A DNA stretch of 64,000 bases from Aliiglaciecola sp041538045 (lineage in GTDB: Bacteria > Pseudomonadota > Gammaproteobacteria > Enterobacterales > Alteromonadaceae). Positions 25,988 to 34,586 of the stretch are shown here, one piece after another. The first letter of the stretch is position 1. Every line of letters begins with the position of its first letter. The stretch lies in NCBI RefSeq assembly GCF_041538045.1, contig NZ_JBGOSE010000006.1, positions 186,001-250,000 on the forward strand, given 5' to 3'. A program made the translations under genes and the position numbers. The notes under the pieces are model-generated. The model was not told the DNA's origin and made no database searches. It saw only the letters and a list, made by a program, of their open reading frames with translations.

Positions 25988-27372
25988 TGAAATTAGGAAT
26001 TCAAAACTTATCAAAGGTTACTGTTGGTTTAATGATTGGGTTTTCTGCATTTTACGCCCAAGCCGAAAAAGTTATTTCACTTCAACAGGCTATAGAGTTA
26101 GCTCAACAAAATGATCCTTGGTTACACGGCAGCAGCTTGAAACAACAGGCTGTAGAGAATATGAGTATAGCTTCCGGGACATTACCTGACCCTAAAATAT
26201 CTGTTGGTATGATGAACTTGCCAACAGATACATGGAACTTCGACCAAGAAGGTATGACTCAATTTAAAGTTGGAGTGTCTCAAATGTTTCCTAGAGGAGA
26301 TAGTTTGGCACTCAAACAACAACAGTTAAAAATTAAATCAACTCAATACCCATTGTTACGTGAAGACCGTAAAGCAAAATTAAAAAGTGAAGTTTCCCAA
26401 CTTTGGTTAGATGCTTTTTTAGCGCAACAAACGATTAAGTTAATCGAAAACGATTGGGAGCTATTCGAGCAAATGGCGGAGGTTGCAAAAGCTAGTTATT
26501 CGAATGCGGTAGGAAAAACAAGGCAACAAGATGTCATTCGAGCACAGCTAGAAATCGTTCAATTAGAAGATAGATTGACAGTTCAAAAGCAAAAATTAGA
26601 AACGTCTATCGCTCGTCTAAACGAATGGCTTCATCTTTATAATGACAGTGATTTTGAAAAAGCGTTTGATTTTGATTCACAGCCAATAGAGTTCAATGTC
26701 TCAGAAGATCTACCTGCAATTCGATTGCAAAATCCTGCTGTTTTAACTGAGGTTCATTATTCGCGAAATGCTCTGGCATTAGCATTAGAAAACCATCCTG
26801 CCATTCGTGCAATTGATGTTAAGAAAAAAGTGTCTGAAAAAGCAATTACTATAGCCAAACAACAATATAAGCCCCAGTGGGGAGTTAACGCTAGCTATGC
26901 CTATCGTGATGATATGCCATCAGGAGATAGTCGATCGGACTTGTTTTCTGTTGGCGTGACATTTGATTTACCGTTATTCACTGAAGATAGACAAGATAAA
27001 CAAGTTGCTGCATCAATCGCTGAATCAGAAGCTATCAGAACAGAGAAATTGTTATTAATAAAACAAATGATTAGCGCAATTGAAAAAGAGCTACGTCAGC
27101 TAAAAAGATTATCAGAAAGACAATCGATATATAAAGATCAATTGCTTAAACAAACCAACGAACAGGCTGAGTCTTCATTGACTGCTTACACCAACGATGA
27201 TGGCGATTTTTCTGAAGTGGTTCGAGCAAGAATAGCTGGGCTTAATGCCAGAATATCAGCCTTAAAAATAGATGTTGATGCATTAAAAACAGTCGCTCGT
27301 ATCAATTATTTCTTCGCACAGTCAAATACCAAACCAGTACTTGCGCACACCAGTAAATTTGGAGAAAAGTAA
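25987..27372 (+). CDS. cusC: Outer-membrane channel of the copper/silver RND system
   Basis: 461 residues with a signal peptide ending in FYAQA and the TolC-family alpha/beta repeats (ISLQQAIELAQQNDPWL, later ALALENHPAIRAIDV). The phrase SGTLPDPKISVGMMNLP is typical of the channel proteins paired with CusA/SilA. It exports Cu(I)/Ag(I) through the outer membrane together with the next two genes. One-base overlaps link it to the DUF411 gene before and the cusB gene after. It is only weakly similar to the two CzcC proteins in this window. Confidence 0.85.
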   Translation: MKLGIQNLSKVTVGLMIGFSAFYAQAEKVISLQQAIELAQQNDPWLHGSSLKQQAVENMSIASGTLPDPKISVGMMNLPTDTWNFDQEGMTQFKVGVSQMFPRGDSLALKQQQLKIKSTQYPLLREDRKAKLKSEVSQLWLDAFLAQQTIKLIENDWELFEQMAEVAKASYSNAVGKTRQQDVIRAQLEIVQLEDRLTVQKQKLETSIARLNEWLHLYNDSDFEKAFDFDSQPIEFNVSEDLPAIRLQNPAVLTEVHYSRNALALALENHPAIRAIDVKKKVSEKAITIAKQQYKPQWGVNASYAYRDDMPSGDSRSDLFSVGVTFDLPLFTEDRQDKQVAASIAESEAIRTEKLLLIKQMISAIEKELRQLKRLSERQSIYKDQLLKQTNEQAESSLTAYTNDDGDFSEVVRARIAGLNARISALKIDVDALKTVARINYFFAQSNTKPVLAHTSKFGEK

Positions 27373-29126
27373 TGTCATCTAATACGAAAATAATTATCGC
27401 AATCATCATAGGAGCTGCAATAGGTGCTGGGACCTTGAGTATATTCCAAAACTCGAACTATGATAGCTCGATCGCCAAATCTGAAGAAAAGAAGGCGCTT
27501 TATTGGGTTGCCCCGATGGATTCTAACTACCGCCGGGACAAGCCCGGTAAGTCTCCTATGGGGATGGATTTAATTCCCGTATATGAAGATGAATCATCAA
27601 GTGATGACTTCGGCCCCGGCGCAGTTAAAGTTTCTCCTCATGTCGTAAACAATCTTGGTGTTCGTACCGCACCTGTTGAACTAAAAAATATGCATACTGA
27701 AATCTCTACGGTAGGTTATGTACAATATGACGAGGATAAGCTAATTCATATCCACCCACGTGTTGATGGCTGGATCGAAAAGCTTTATGTCAAGGCTACT
27801 GGTAACCCTGTAGAAAAAGGGCAGCCACTCTACACCTTATATTCTCCCCAGTTAGTTAATGCTCAAGAAGAATTGTTAATTGCCTTAAAGCGCAATAACA
27901 GCTCTCTAGTTACGGCAGCTAAAGATCGTCTTAAAGCGCTGCAACTTTCAGCAGACTTTATTAAAGAATTAGAGCAAACAAGAAAAGTTCAGCAATCCAT
28001 TACTTTTTATTCACCTCAAGCTGGTGTTGTGGATGGGTTAAAGATACGAGAAGGCTTTTATGTGAAGCCGGGAAATACGTTGCTTAGTATCGGCAAACTT
28101 GACCAAGTATGGGTAGAAGCTGAAGTGTTTGAACGAGATGCTGCGATGATCAAAGAAGGGTTGCCAGTATCAATGACTCTGGACTATCTGCCCGGTGAAG
28201 ATTGGACTGGTGTTGTTGATTATGTTTACCCAACTTTAAACAACAAAACTCGCACCCTTAGAGTTCGGTTGAAATTTGATAATCCTGATTTTCAATTAAA
28301 GCCCAATATGTTCGCACAAGTTTCGATTCATGCAAATCAAACCGACAGTACGATTATTGTCCCTAAAGAGGCCGTCATTCGCACAGGTAAGCAAGACCGA
28401 GTGGTACTTGCTTTAGGTGAAGGACAATTTAAGTCTATTGAAGTCACTATTGGTCGAGTCGATATCGATAGTATCGAGATTTTGCATGGATTAACTGAAG
28501 AAGATGTGGTTGTTACGTCTGCTCAATTCTTAATTGATTCTGAATCAAGTAAATCATCCGACTTTAAACGTATGACCCATGATGAGGTGCCGAACTCAAT
28601 TTGGATGCAAGGTGAAGTCAATAGCGTCATGACAGGACATCGTATGGTCAATATTACACATGGCCCGGCTGAAGCTTGGGATTGGCCTGAAATGACAATG
28701 GACTTTGATGTGGCTGAGAAAATCGATGTTGATTCTTTAAAGTCAGGTCAATCTTTACACTTCGAGGTGTCTAAAACCGAAGATAGTGGATATGAAGTAA
28801 CTGGTATTCATATCATGAGTGAGCCAGAAGTATCCTCTGCAACAGTCTCAGGTTTAATTAATGAAATAACCTTAGGCAATCGCACTTTCAATATTAGTCG
28901 AGGCCCTGTAGAGAAGTGGGATAGACCTGCTGCGACGATGGATTTTGTCGTCGGGGAAAATATAGAAATCGCTGACTTTAGTGTTGGTGACAGCGTCATA
29001 TTCACATTTGAAGAGAGAGGTGAATTGGTTATCACTGAAATGTCCCTTGAATCAAATGAACAAAACAGCAACGAGCATGAGACAAATCATGTACAGAAAG
29101 CTGTTGTCGATCATTCGAATCATTAA
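27372..29126 (+). CDS. cusB: CusB adaptor fused to two C-terminal CusF-like domains
   Basis: 584 residues. A membrane anchor (residues 7-26) precedes a small heavy-metal-binding motif (YWVAPMDSNY, then GKSPMGMDLIPVYE, 41-75). The adaptor core follows, with lipoyl, hairpin and barrel domains (about 90-395). Residues about 409-480 are a CusF domain with its copper ligands intact: His in ITHGP and W-x-x-M-x-M in WPEMTM. Residues about 488-560 are a second CusF-like domain. There the matching sites read ISRGP and RPAATM, so the His, the Trp and the first Met are lost. CusF hands Cu(I)/Ag(I) to CusB; here the chaperone is tethered. The tail is His-rich. Confidence 0.9.
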   Translation: MSSNTKIIIAIIIGAAIGAGTLSIFQNSNYDSSIAKSEEKKALYWVAPMDSNYRRDKPGKSPMGMDLIPVYEDESSSDDFGPGAVKVSPHVVNNLGVRTAPVELKNMHTEISTVGYVQYDEDKLIHIHPRVDGWIEKLYVKATGNPVEKGQPLYTLYSPQLVNAQEELLIALKRNNSSLVTAAKDRLKALQLSADFIKELEQTRKVQQSITFYSPQAGVVDGLKIREGFYVKPGNTLLSIGKLDQVWVEAEVFERDAAMIKEGLPVSMTLDYLPGEDWTGVVDYVYPTLNNKTRTLRVRLKFDNPDFQLKPNMFAQVSIHANQTDSTIIVPKEAVIRTGKQDRVVLALGEGQFKSIEVTIGRVDIDSIEILHGLTEEDVVVTSAQFLIDSESSKSSDFKRMTHDEVPNSIWMQGEVNSVMTGHRMVNITHGPAEAWDWPEMTMDFDVAEKIDVDSLKSGQSLHFEVSKTEDSGYEVTGIHIMSEPEVSSATVSGLINEITLGNRTFNISRGPVEKWDRPAATMDFVVGENIEIADFSVGDSVIFTFEERGELVITEMSLESNEQNSNEHETNHVQKAVVDHSNH

Positions 29127-29141
29127 ATAGGGAGATTAGTA

Positions 29142-32100
29142 ATGATTGAATCAATAATTAGATGGTCAGTGGGCAACCGTTTCTTTGTTTTATTAACCAC
29201 GCTTATCCTCGCTTTTGGTGGTATGTTTGCGTTAAAAAATACACCAGTCGATGCGCTACCTGACTTGTCAGACGTACAAGTAATTATCAAAACCAGTTAT
29301 CCGGGCCAAGCACCTCAGGTAGTACAAGATCAAGTTACTTTCCCTTTAACAACCGCAATGCTTTCAGTGCCGGGAGCACAAACGGTTCGAGGGTACTCTT
29401 TCTTCGGTGACTCTTACGTCTACATTATATTTGACGACGATACAGACCTTTATTGGGCAAGGAGTCGGGTGTTGGAGTATTTGAGTCAAGTAGCTCCGAG
29501 TTTACCTGATTCGGCAAAACCACAGTTAGGGCCTGATGCAACAGGTGTGGGCTGGGTTTATATATATGCGCTTACGGACACGTCAGGAAATCATGATCTT
29601 AGTCAGTTACGTAGTATTCAAGACTGGTTCCTCAAGTATGAACTCCAAACTGTGCCGGGAGTTTCTGAAGTAGCTGCAATTGGTGGCATGGTTAAACAAT
29701 ATCAAGTGCAAGTTGACCCAGATAAGTTGCGAGCTTACGGCATACCATTGACTCACGTTCAAATGGCGCTGAAAAGAGGTAACCAAGAGACAGGTGCATC
29801 TGTAGTTGAAATGGCCGAAGCTGAGTATATGGTAACGGCGACTGGTTATATTCAATCTGTCGGTGACATTGAAGAAATTCCGTTAGGCGTTAATGAGCAG
29901 GGCACGCCATTGCGTATTGGCGATATTGCTGATGTTGGACTGGGTCCACAGATGCGTCGTGGGATAGCTGAATTAAATGGTGAAGGAGAAGTTGTAGGCG
30001 GCGTTATAGTCATGCGCTTTGGAGAGAATGCACAACAAACAATCATTGGTGTTAAAGGCAAACTTGATTCATTGAAGTCTTCTTTACCTGAGGGAGTTGA
30101 AGTTGTGCCTGTTTATGACAGATCTAAGTTAATTGATCGAGCAGTTAGTAACCTATCAGATAAATTGGTTGAAGAATTAATAGTGGTAGCACTTATTTGT
30201 GCAGCATTTTTGTTTCACTTGCGATCTTCTTTTGTGGCAGTTATTACGTTGCCGTTAGGTATTTTGGTGTCTTTTATCATCATGTATATGCAAGGTATCA
30301 ATGCCAACATTATGTCATTAGGCGGAATTGCAATAGCGATTGGAGCTATGACGGACGGCGCAATTGTCATGATTGAAAATATGCATAAGCATATGGAAAA
30401 GACACCTTTAACGGATGAAAATCGCTGGCAAATCGTTGCTAAAGCAGCAAGTGAAGTTGGACCTGCGTTGTTTTTCAGTTTGTTAATTATCACAGTATCA
30501 TTTTTACCCGTCTTTATTTTAGAAGCGCAGGAAGGAAGAATGTTTGCCCCTCTTGCCTATACAAAAACCTACGCAATGGCAGCTTCTGCTGGATTAGCAA
30601 TCACGCTAGTTCCCGTTCTTATGGGCTATTTTATTCGTGGCAAGGTTATATCTGAAAAGAAAAATCCATTGAACCGCGTGCTAACGGCGCTATATATGCC
30701 TGTCTTAAGGCAAGTGATGAAATTCCCTAAATCGACAATTGTAATAGCAATATTGATTACGGTAGTTGGTTTTTGGCCTGTTAATAAGATTGGTAGTGAA
30801 TTCATCCCGCCACTAGATGAAGGTGACCTGATGTATATGCCAACCACTTATCCGGGCATTTCTATTGGTAAAGCTCGTGAGTTATTGCAACAAACGGACA
30901 AGTTACTTCGCACAGTACCTGAGGTTGAAACCGTTTTTGGTAAAGTTGGTCGTGCTGAAACCGCCACTGACCCAGCCCCTTTAACTATGATTGAAACTTT
31001 CATTCAGTTGAAACCACAAGAGCAGTGGCGAGAAGGTGTAACCACTGAAAGTTTAAAAGCTGAATTTGATAAGTTGGTTAAATTCCCCGGCTTAACAAAT
31101 GCTTGGGTAATGCCAATAAAAACCCGAATAGATATGCTAGCGACAGGCATCAAAACGCCTGTTGGAATAAAGGTAGCTGGACCTGATCTTGATACGATTC
31201 AAGAAATTGGTCAACAGATAGAACAATTGTTGCCAAAGGTAGAAGGAACAGCGTCTGTTTATTCTGAGCGTGTTGCAGGAGGCCGTTATATCAAGGTCGA
31301 TATCTCTCGTGAAAAGGCGAGTCGATTCGGGCTAAATATTGCTGACGTCCAGCAGGTGGTATCGACGGCTATTGGAGGCATGAACGTCACTCAAACAGTT
31401 GAGGGACAAGAGCGCTACCCCGTCAATTTAAGATACCCACAAGACTATCGAGATTCGCCAGAGCAACTCGCAAGATTACCTGTTATTACACCGAATGGTC
31501 AGCGCATCGCACTAGGTGATGTTGCAGATATCCGTGTTGAAAATGGCGCACCGGGAATAAAAAGTGAAAACGCTCGCATTAATGGCTGGGCATTTATTGA
31601 TATTGAAGGCGTTGATGTCGGCACATATGTAGAAAATGCCAAAGAGTATCTTGATAAAAATTTAGACATACCAGCAGGCTACTCAATTTCTTGGGCTGGA
31701 CAGTATGAATATATGGAAAGAGCAAAAGAAAAATTAACTTATGTATTGCCTTTAACGCTAGCGATAATCTTGATCTTGCTTTATTTGAATTTCCGCTCAT
31801 TTAGCGAAGTGGCCATTATTGTTGTGACATTGCCAATGGCGATGATTGGCGGTCTATGGTTGATGTATTTAGAAGGGTTTAACTTCTCTGTTGCAGTAGG
31901 CGTAGGCTTTATTGCGCTAGCAGGTGTTGCCGTTGAGATTGGGGTGATCATGCTGGTTTACTTGAATCAAGCTCTTACCGAGCTTAAGGAAAAAGCCAAG
32001 GAGCAAGTAAAACCTATATCAGATGGTGAGTACCGCGAAGCTTTACTGCATGGAGCTGGTTTGCGTGTGCGCCCTGTCATGATGACGGTAGCTACAATCA

Positions 32101-32288
32101 TCATTGGTCTTTTCCCTATTTTATATGGAACAGGAACAGGTTCGGAGGTAATGAGTCGCATAGCTGCGCCAATGGTAGGTGGTATGACGAGCGCAGTATT
32201 ACTAACACTCATTGTACTGCCAGCAATTTATTCAATTGTTAAGAAGCGAGACATAAATATCTTCAACCAAGCGTTATCCAAAAAATAA
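29142..32288 (+). CDS. cusA: Copper/silver RND efflux pump CusA
   Basis: 1048 residues. The helix-4 motif AIGAMTDGAIVMIEN is the monovalent-metal type. The three Met residues of the periplasmic copper site in E. coli CusA have clear counterparts in YMPTTYPG, LTMIETFIQL and RIDMLATGIKTP. It uses the proton gradient to pump Cu(I)/Ag(I) from periplasm and cytoplasm to the CusC channel. GGGAGA precedes the ATG, 15 bases after cusB. The run continues to copC without a visible terminator. Confidence 0.93.
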   Translation: MIESIIRWSVGNRFFVLLTTLILAFGGMFALKNTPVDALPDLSDVQVIIKTSYPGQAPQVVQDQVTFPLTTAMLSVPGAQTVRGYSFFGDSYVYIIFDDDTDLYWARSRVLEYLSQVAPSLPDSAKPQLGPDATGVGWVYIYALTDTSGNHDLSQLRSIQDWFLKYELQTVPGVSEVAAIGGMVKQYQVQVDPDKLRAYGIPLTHVQMALKRGNQETGASVVEMAEAEYMVTATGYIQSVGDIEEIPLGVNEQGTPLRIGDIADVGLGPQMRRGIAELNGEGEVVGGVIVMRFGENAQQTIIGVKGKLDSLKSSLPEGVEVVPVYDRSKLIDRAVSNLSDKLVEELIVVALICAAFLFHLRSSFVAVITLPLGILVSFIIMYMQGINANIMSLGGIAIAIGAMTDGAIVMIENMHKHMEKTPLTDENRWQIVAKAASEVGPALFFSLLIITVSFLPVFILEAQEGRMFAPLAYTKTYAMAASAGLAITLVPVLMGYFIRGKVISEKKNPLNRVLTALYMPVLRQVMKFPKSTIVIAILITVVGFWPVNKIGSEFIPPLDEGDLMYMPTTYPGISIGKARELLQQTDKLLRTVPEVETVFGKVGRAETATDPAPLTMIETFIQLKPQEQWREGVTTESLKAEFDKLVKFPGLTNAWVMPIKTRIDMLATGIKTPVGIKVAGPDLDTIQEIGQQIEQLLPKVEGTASVYSERVAGGRYIKVDISREKASRFGLNIADVQQVVSTAIGGMNVTQTVEGQERYPVNLRYPQDYRDSPEQLARLPVITPNGQRIALGDVADIRVENGAPGIKSENARINGWAFIDIEGVDVGTYVENAKEYLDKNLDIPAGYSISWAGQYEYMERAKEKLTYVLPLTLAIILILLYLNFRSFSEVAIIVVTLPMAMIGGLWLMYLEGFNFSVAVGVGFIALAGVAVEIGVIMLVYLNQALTELKEKAKEQVKPISDGEYREALLHGAGLRVRPVMMTVATIIIGLFPILYGTGTGSEVMSRIAAPMVGGMTSAVLLTLIVLPAIYSIVKKRDINIFNQALSKK

Positions 32289-32327
32289 ATTTCGTCGTTA
32301 AATTATAAACTTAAAAAAGAGGTAAAT

Positions 32328-32675
32328 ATGAAAACACTAATTAAATTTTTAACCGTAATCAGTGTCGTTTTTAGTAGTGCGGTATTTGCGCATGTGCATC
32401 TTGAAAAAACCGTGCCTGCTGATAATGCAATGTTAATGAAAACACCGGAAGAACTTAAACTTAAGTTCAGTAAAGAAGTGCGTTTAGTCAAAGTATCGTT
32501 AAAAAATAAGCAAGGGGAAAAAGTAAAATTTGGTTTTATACCTTCAAAAGAAGCAAACGGCACATTTTCGTGGAAATTACCTAAATTGTCTCCCGCCAAT
32601 TATATCGTGGACGTGACTTTCTTAGGTAATGACGGTCATAAAATGAAGAATAGCTTTGGATTCATGGTTCATTAA
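32328..32675 (+). CDS. copC: CopC periplasmic copper-binding protein
   Basis: 115 residues with a signal peptide ending in SAVFA, giving a mature protein that starts HVHLEKTVPAD. The N-terminal His and the later D-x-H (NDGHKMKN) match the Cu(II) site of CopC. The rest is the small beta-barrel (ELKLKFSKEVRL, then SPANYIVDVTFLG). It is thought to pass copper to CopD, whose gene starts 14 bases downstream. GAGG lies 7 bases before the ATG. Confidence 0.9.
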   Translation: MKTLIKFLTVISVVFSSAVFAHVHLEKTVPADNAMLMKTPEELKLKFSKEVRLVKVSLKNKQGEKVKFGFIPSKEANGTFSWKLPKLSPANYIVDVTFLGNDGHKMKNSFGFMVH

Positions 32676-32689
32676 TTAGAGTAATCATT

Positions 32690-33586
32690 ATGGAAATGTA
32701 TATCTGGAATGCAATCATAGTTTTGTCAAAAATTTTGTTTTACGTGGGCTTTGCTTGCATAGCTGGATATACATTTTGGGGAGGATCGTATAGCGGCAAT
32801 ACGATGAAAACTGAAGATAAAAGGTCGTTTAGTCAAATTACCTTTATGACCGCCTTAATCGCTTTTATAGCAAATACTGTCTGGTTTTTTGCTAATACGG
32901 GTGCAATAGCTGAAGAAGGAATTGGTGGGGTTTTAGACCTTGATATGATTATTATCATGTGGGATTCATCCATAGGCGATACTGCAATTTGGCGCTCAAT
33001 TGGTTTGATTGGGGCAATAATGTTAGTAGTTTTTTCTTCTCCAATGACAGTAAGAAATCGAAGTTTAAATGTCCTACAACTCTTGCTAGTCATATGTCTA
33101 CTTGTTTTTTCTTACTCTTATACGTTGGTTGGGCATGTTTCCGAAATGGGAGTATTTGAAAAAGGGCTATTAATGGTACATGTCATAGTTATGGCATGGT
33201 GGTTTGGTGCCCTTTATCCTCTTAAAAAAGCCTGCGATATGTTGGAACTTGAAAAGCTCTATCAAATAATGGAAAGGTTTGGAAAACAAGCTAGCGTCAT
33301 GGTGAGCTTACTTTTAATCGCAGGCTTATTATTGGTAATTCAGTTGGTTGGCGGAATAGAGGCTCTTCTTACTAGTAATTATGGACAAACCATATTAGTT
33401 AAATTGTTACTAGTGACTAGCATATTGACGATAGCCGCTACACACAAATTGAAATTAGTTCCGCAACTCAAAAGCAACGATGGCAGAAAAGCATTATCCA
33501 AATCAATCTCAATTGAAATGTTTGTAGCTATTGCCATTTTATCTGTAACAGCAGTGCTTACTAGTATTGTCGGCCCTGTAAATTAA
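32690..33586 (+). CDS. copD: CopD-family inner-membrane copper protein
   Basis: 298 residues with eight hydrophobic segments. Conserved CopD elements are visible: IWNAIIVLSKILFYVG at the start, DTAIWRSIGLIG, and YTLVGHVSEMG with the His of the presumed copper site. CopD is a membrane partner of CopC, proposed to take copper into the cytoplasm. It closes the cusCBA-copCD run. The next gene in line is broken. Confidence 0.87.
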   Translation: MEMYIWNAIIVLSKILFYVGFACIAGYTFWGGSYSGNTMKTEDKRSFSQITFMTALIAFIANTVWFFANTGAIAEEGIGGVLDLDMIIIMWDSSIGDTAIWRSIGLIGAIMLVVFSSPMTVRNRSLNVLQLLLVICLLVFSYSYTLVGHVSEMGVFEKGLLMVHVIVMAWWFGALYPLKKACDMLELEKLYQIMERFGKQASVMVSLLLIAGLLLVIQLVGGIEALLTSNYGQTILVKLLLVTSILTIAATHKLKLVPQLKSNDGRKALSKSISIEMFVAIAILSVTAVLTSIVGPVN

Positions 33587-33599
33587 ACCTAAAAAGAGA

Positions 33600-34067
33600 A
33601 TGAAAATAAAAAATAAATATACTACTCGTTCTATTAATGACGTTTAACTTTGGAGTTCAGGCTCATGGTGACAAACAAAAAGATAAAAGAATATTCAAAG
33701 GACTAGATACCCCTGCCGCAATGGTTGTATTAGCTTTTAATGAAGCGTTAAAACCAAGTAACAAAGAGCTTGCGCGTGCTCAATTAGCTGATGATGTCAC
33801 CATTTATGAGGGGCATGTCGAAACAAAGAAGTGCAGACGGATACGCTCATCATCATATGTTGTCTGATATGAGTGCTTTGCGGCTATGAAGAGCGAATCA
33901 CTAGAGCACCAAGTGATGGTATTTGGTAATACCCAATATCAGCCTCGCGTAGACACTCCATAGGTATTCACAAGCGTAAATAGCGCGATTACCAAGGTAT
34001 GAAAACAATGGTGCTAGAAAAACAAAACGGTGAATGTAAAATCAAACACATCCACTGGTCACATTAA
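33600..34067 (+). pseudogene. Frameshifted NTF2-like (SnoaL/DUF4440-type) exported protein
   Basis: Reading begins ATGAAAATAAAAAAT at 33600, but the signal peptide (ILLVLLMTFNFGVQAHG) continues one frame over, consistent with an indel in the A-run. Residues LNEALKPSNKELARAQLADDVTIYEGHVE-like sequence (33700-33825) lie in the second frame. The frame then breaks again, and the end (MVLEKQNGECKIKHIHW, about 34010-34064) is in yet another frame. The pattern is that of the small NTF2-fold proteins found after copD in copper clusters. With several breaks it should give no functional product. Confidence 0.75.
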
Positions 34068-34089
34068 ATTAGAAATTATTATATTAGGC

Positions 34090-34120
34090 TTGACCTGTGT
34101 CTTACACACAGGTTTAAACT
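34090..34120 (+). promoter_or_regulatory. CueR-type promoter/operator
   Basis: TTGACC (34090-34095) and TAAACT (34115-34120) are 19 bases apart. The dyad ACCTGTGT / ACACAGGT spans the spacer, with three bases between the arms once overlapping ends are allowed for. This is the layout of CueR-regulated copA promoters. It precedes the MerR-family gene at 34158, which would then control its own operon with copA. Confidence 0.83.
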
Positions 34121-34157
34121 GAGCTTAGTTAATCAATTTATTGAGTTAGGATTGTTT

Positions 34158-34586
34158 ATGAAAGTTACCGAATTAGCCAAAGAGTTTGGAACAACACCCG
34201 ATACTGTCAGGTACTATACTCGCTTAAAGTTACTTAACCCAGCTAAGTCAGAAAACGGATATAAGTATTACCCTTTAACAGAAATCTCTCGACTGAAGTT
34301 TATTTTAAGTGCAAGACATCTCGGATTTTCAGTGTCGGATATACGACATATTATTGATGAGGCAAGTCTCGGAAAATCAGCATGCCCTTTAGTTAGATCT
34401 CTTATTAAAGAAAGGTTAGCTGACACCGAAAAACAATTTCAGGCAATGTTAGCGTTGCGTAAAAATATGAACGATGCGCTAGCACAATGGGATGTCAAGG
34501 AAGATAAAACTCCAACGTCAACTATGGTATGTCACCTCATAGATAGTTTTGAACCTACAAAGGAATATGGTGGTTCCCATGACTAA
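34158..34586 (+). CDS. cueR: MerR-family copper regulator, CueR-like
   Basis: 142 residues from the ATG at 34158, with TTAGGA upstream; a TTG at 34152 is possible. Winged helix MKVTELAKEFGTTPDTVRYY, then a dimerisation helix. Cys residues occur at KSACPLVRSL and TMVCHLIDSF, not in the exact C-x7-C loop of E. coli CueR, so the metal site is of a variant kind. Its place between a CueR-type operator and copA argues for copper sensing. It overlaps copA by 8 bases. Confidence 0.78.
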   Translation: MKVTELAKEFGTTPDTVRYYTRLKLLNPAKSENGYKYYPLTEISRLKFILSARHLGFSVSDIRHIIDEASLGKSACPLVRSLIKERLADTEKQFQAMLALRKNMNDALAQWDVKEDKTPTSTMVCHLIDSFEPTKEYGGSHD

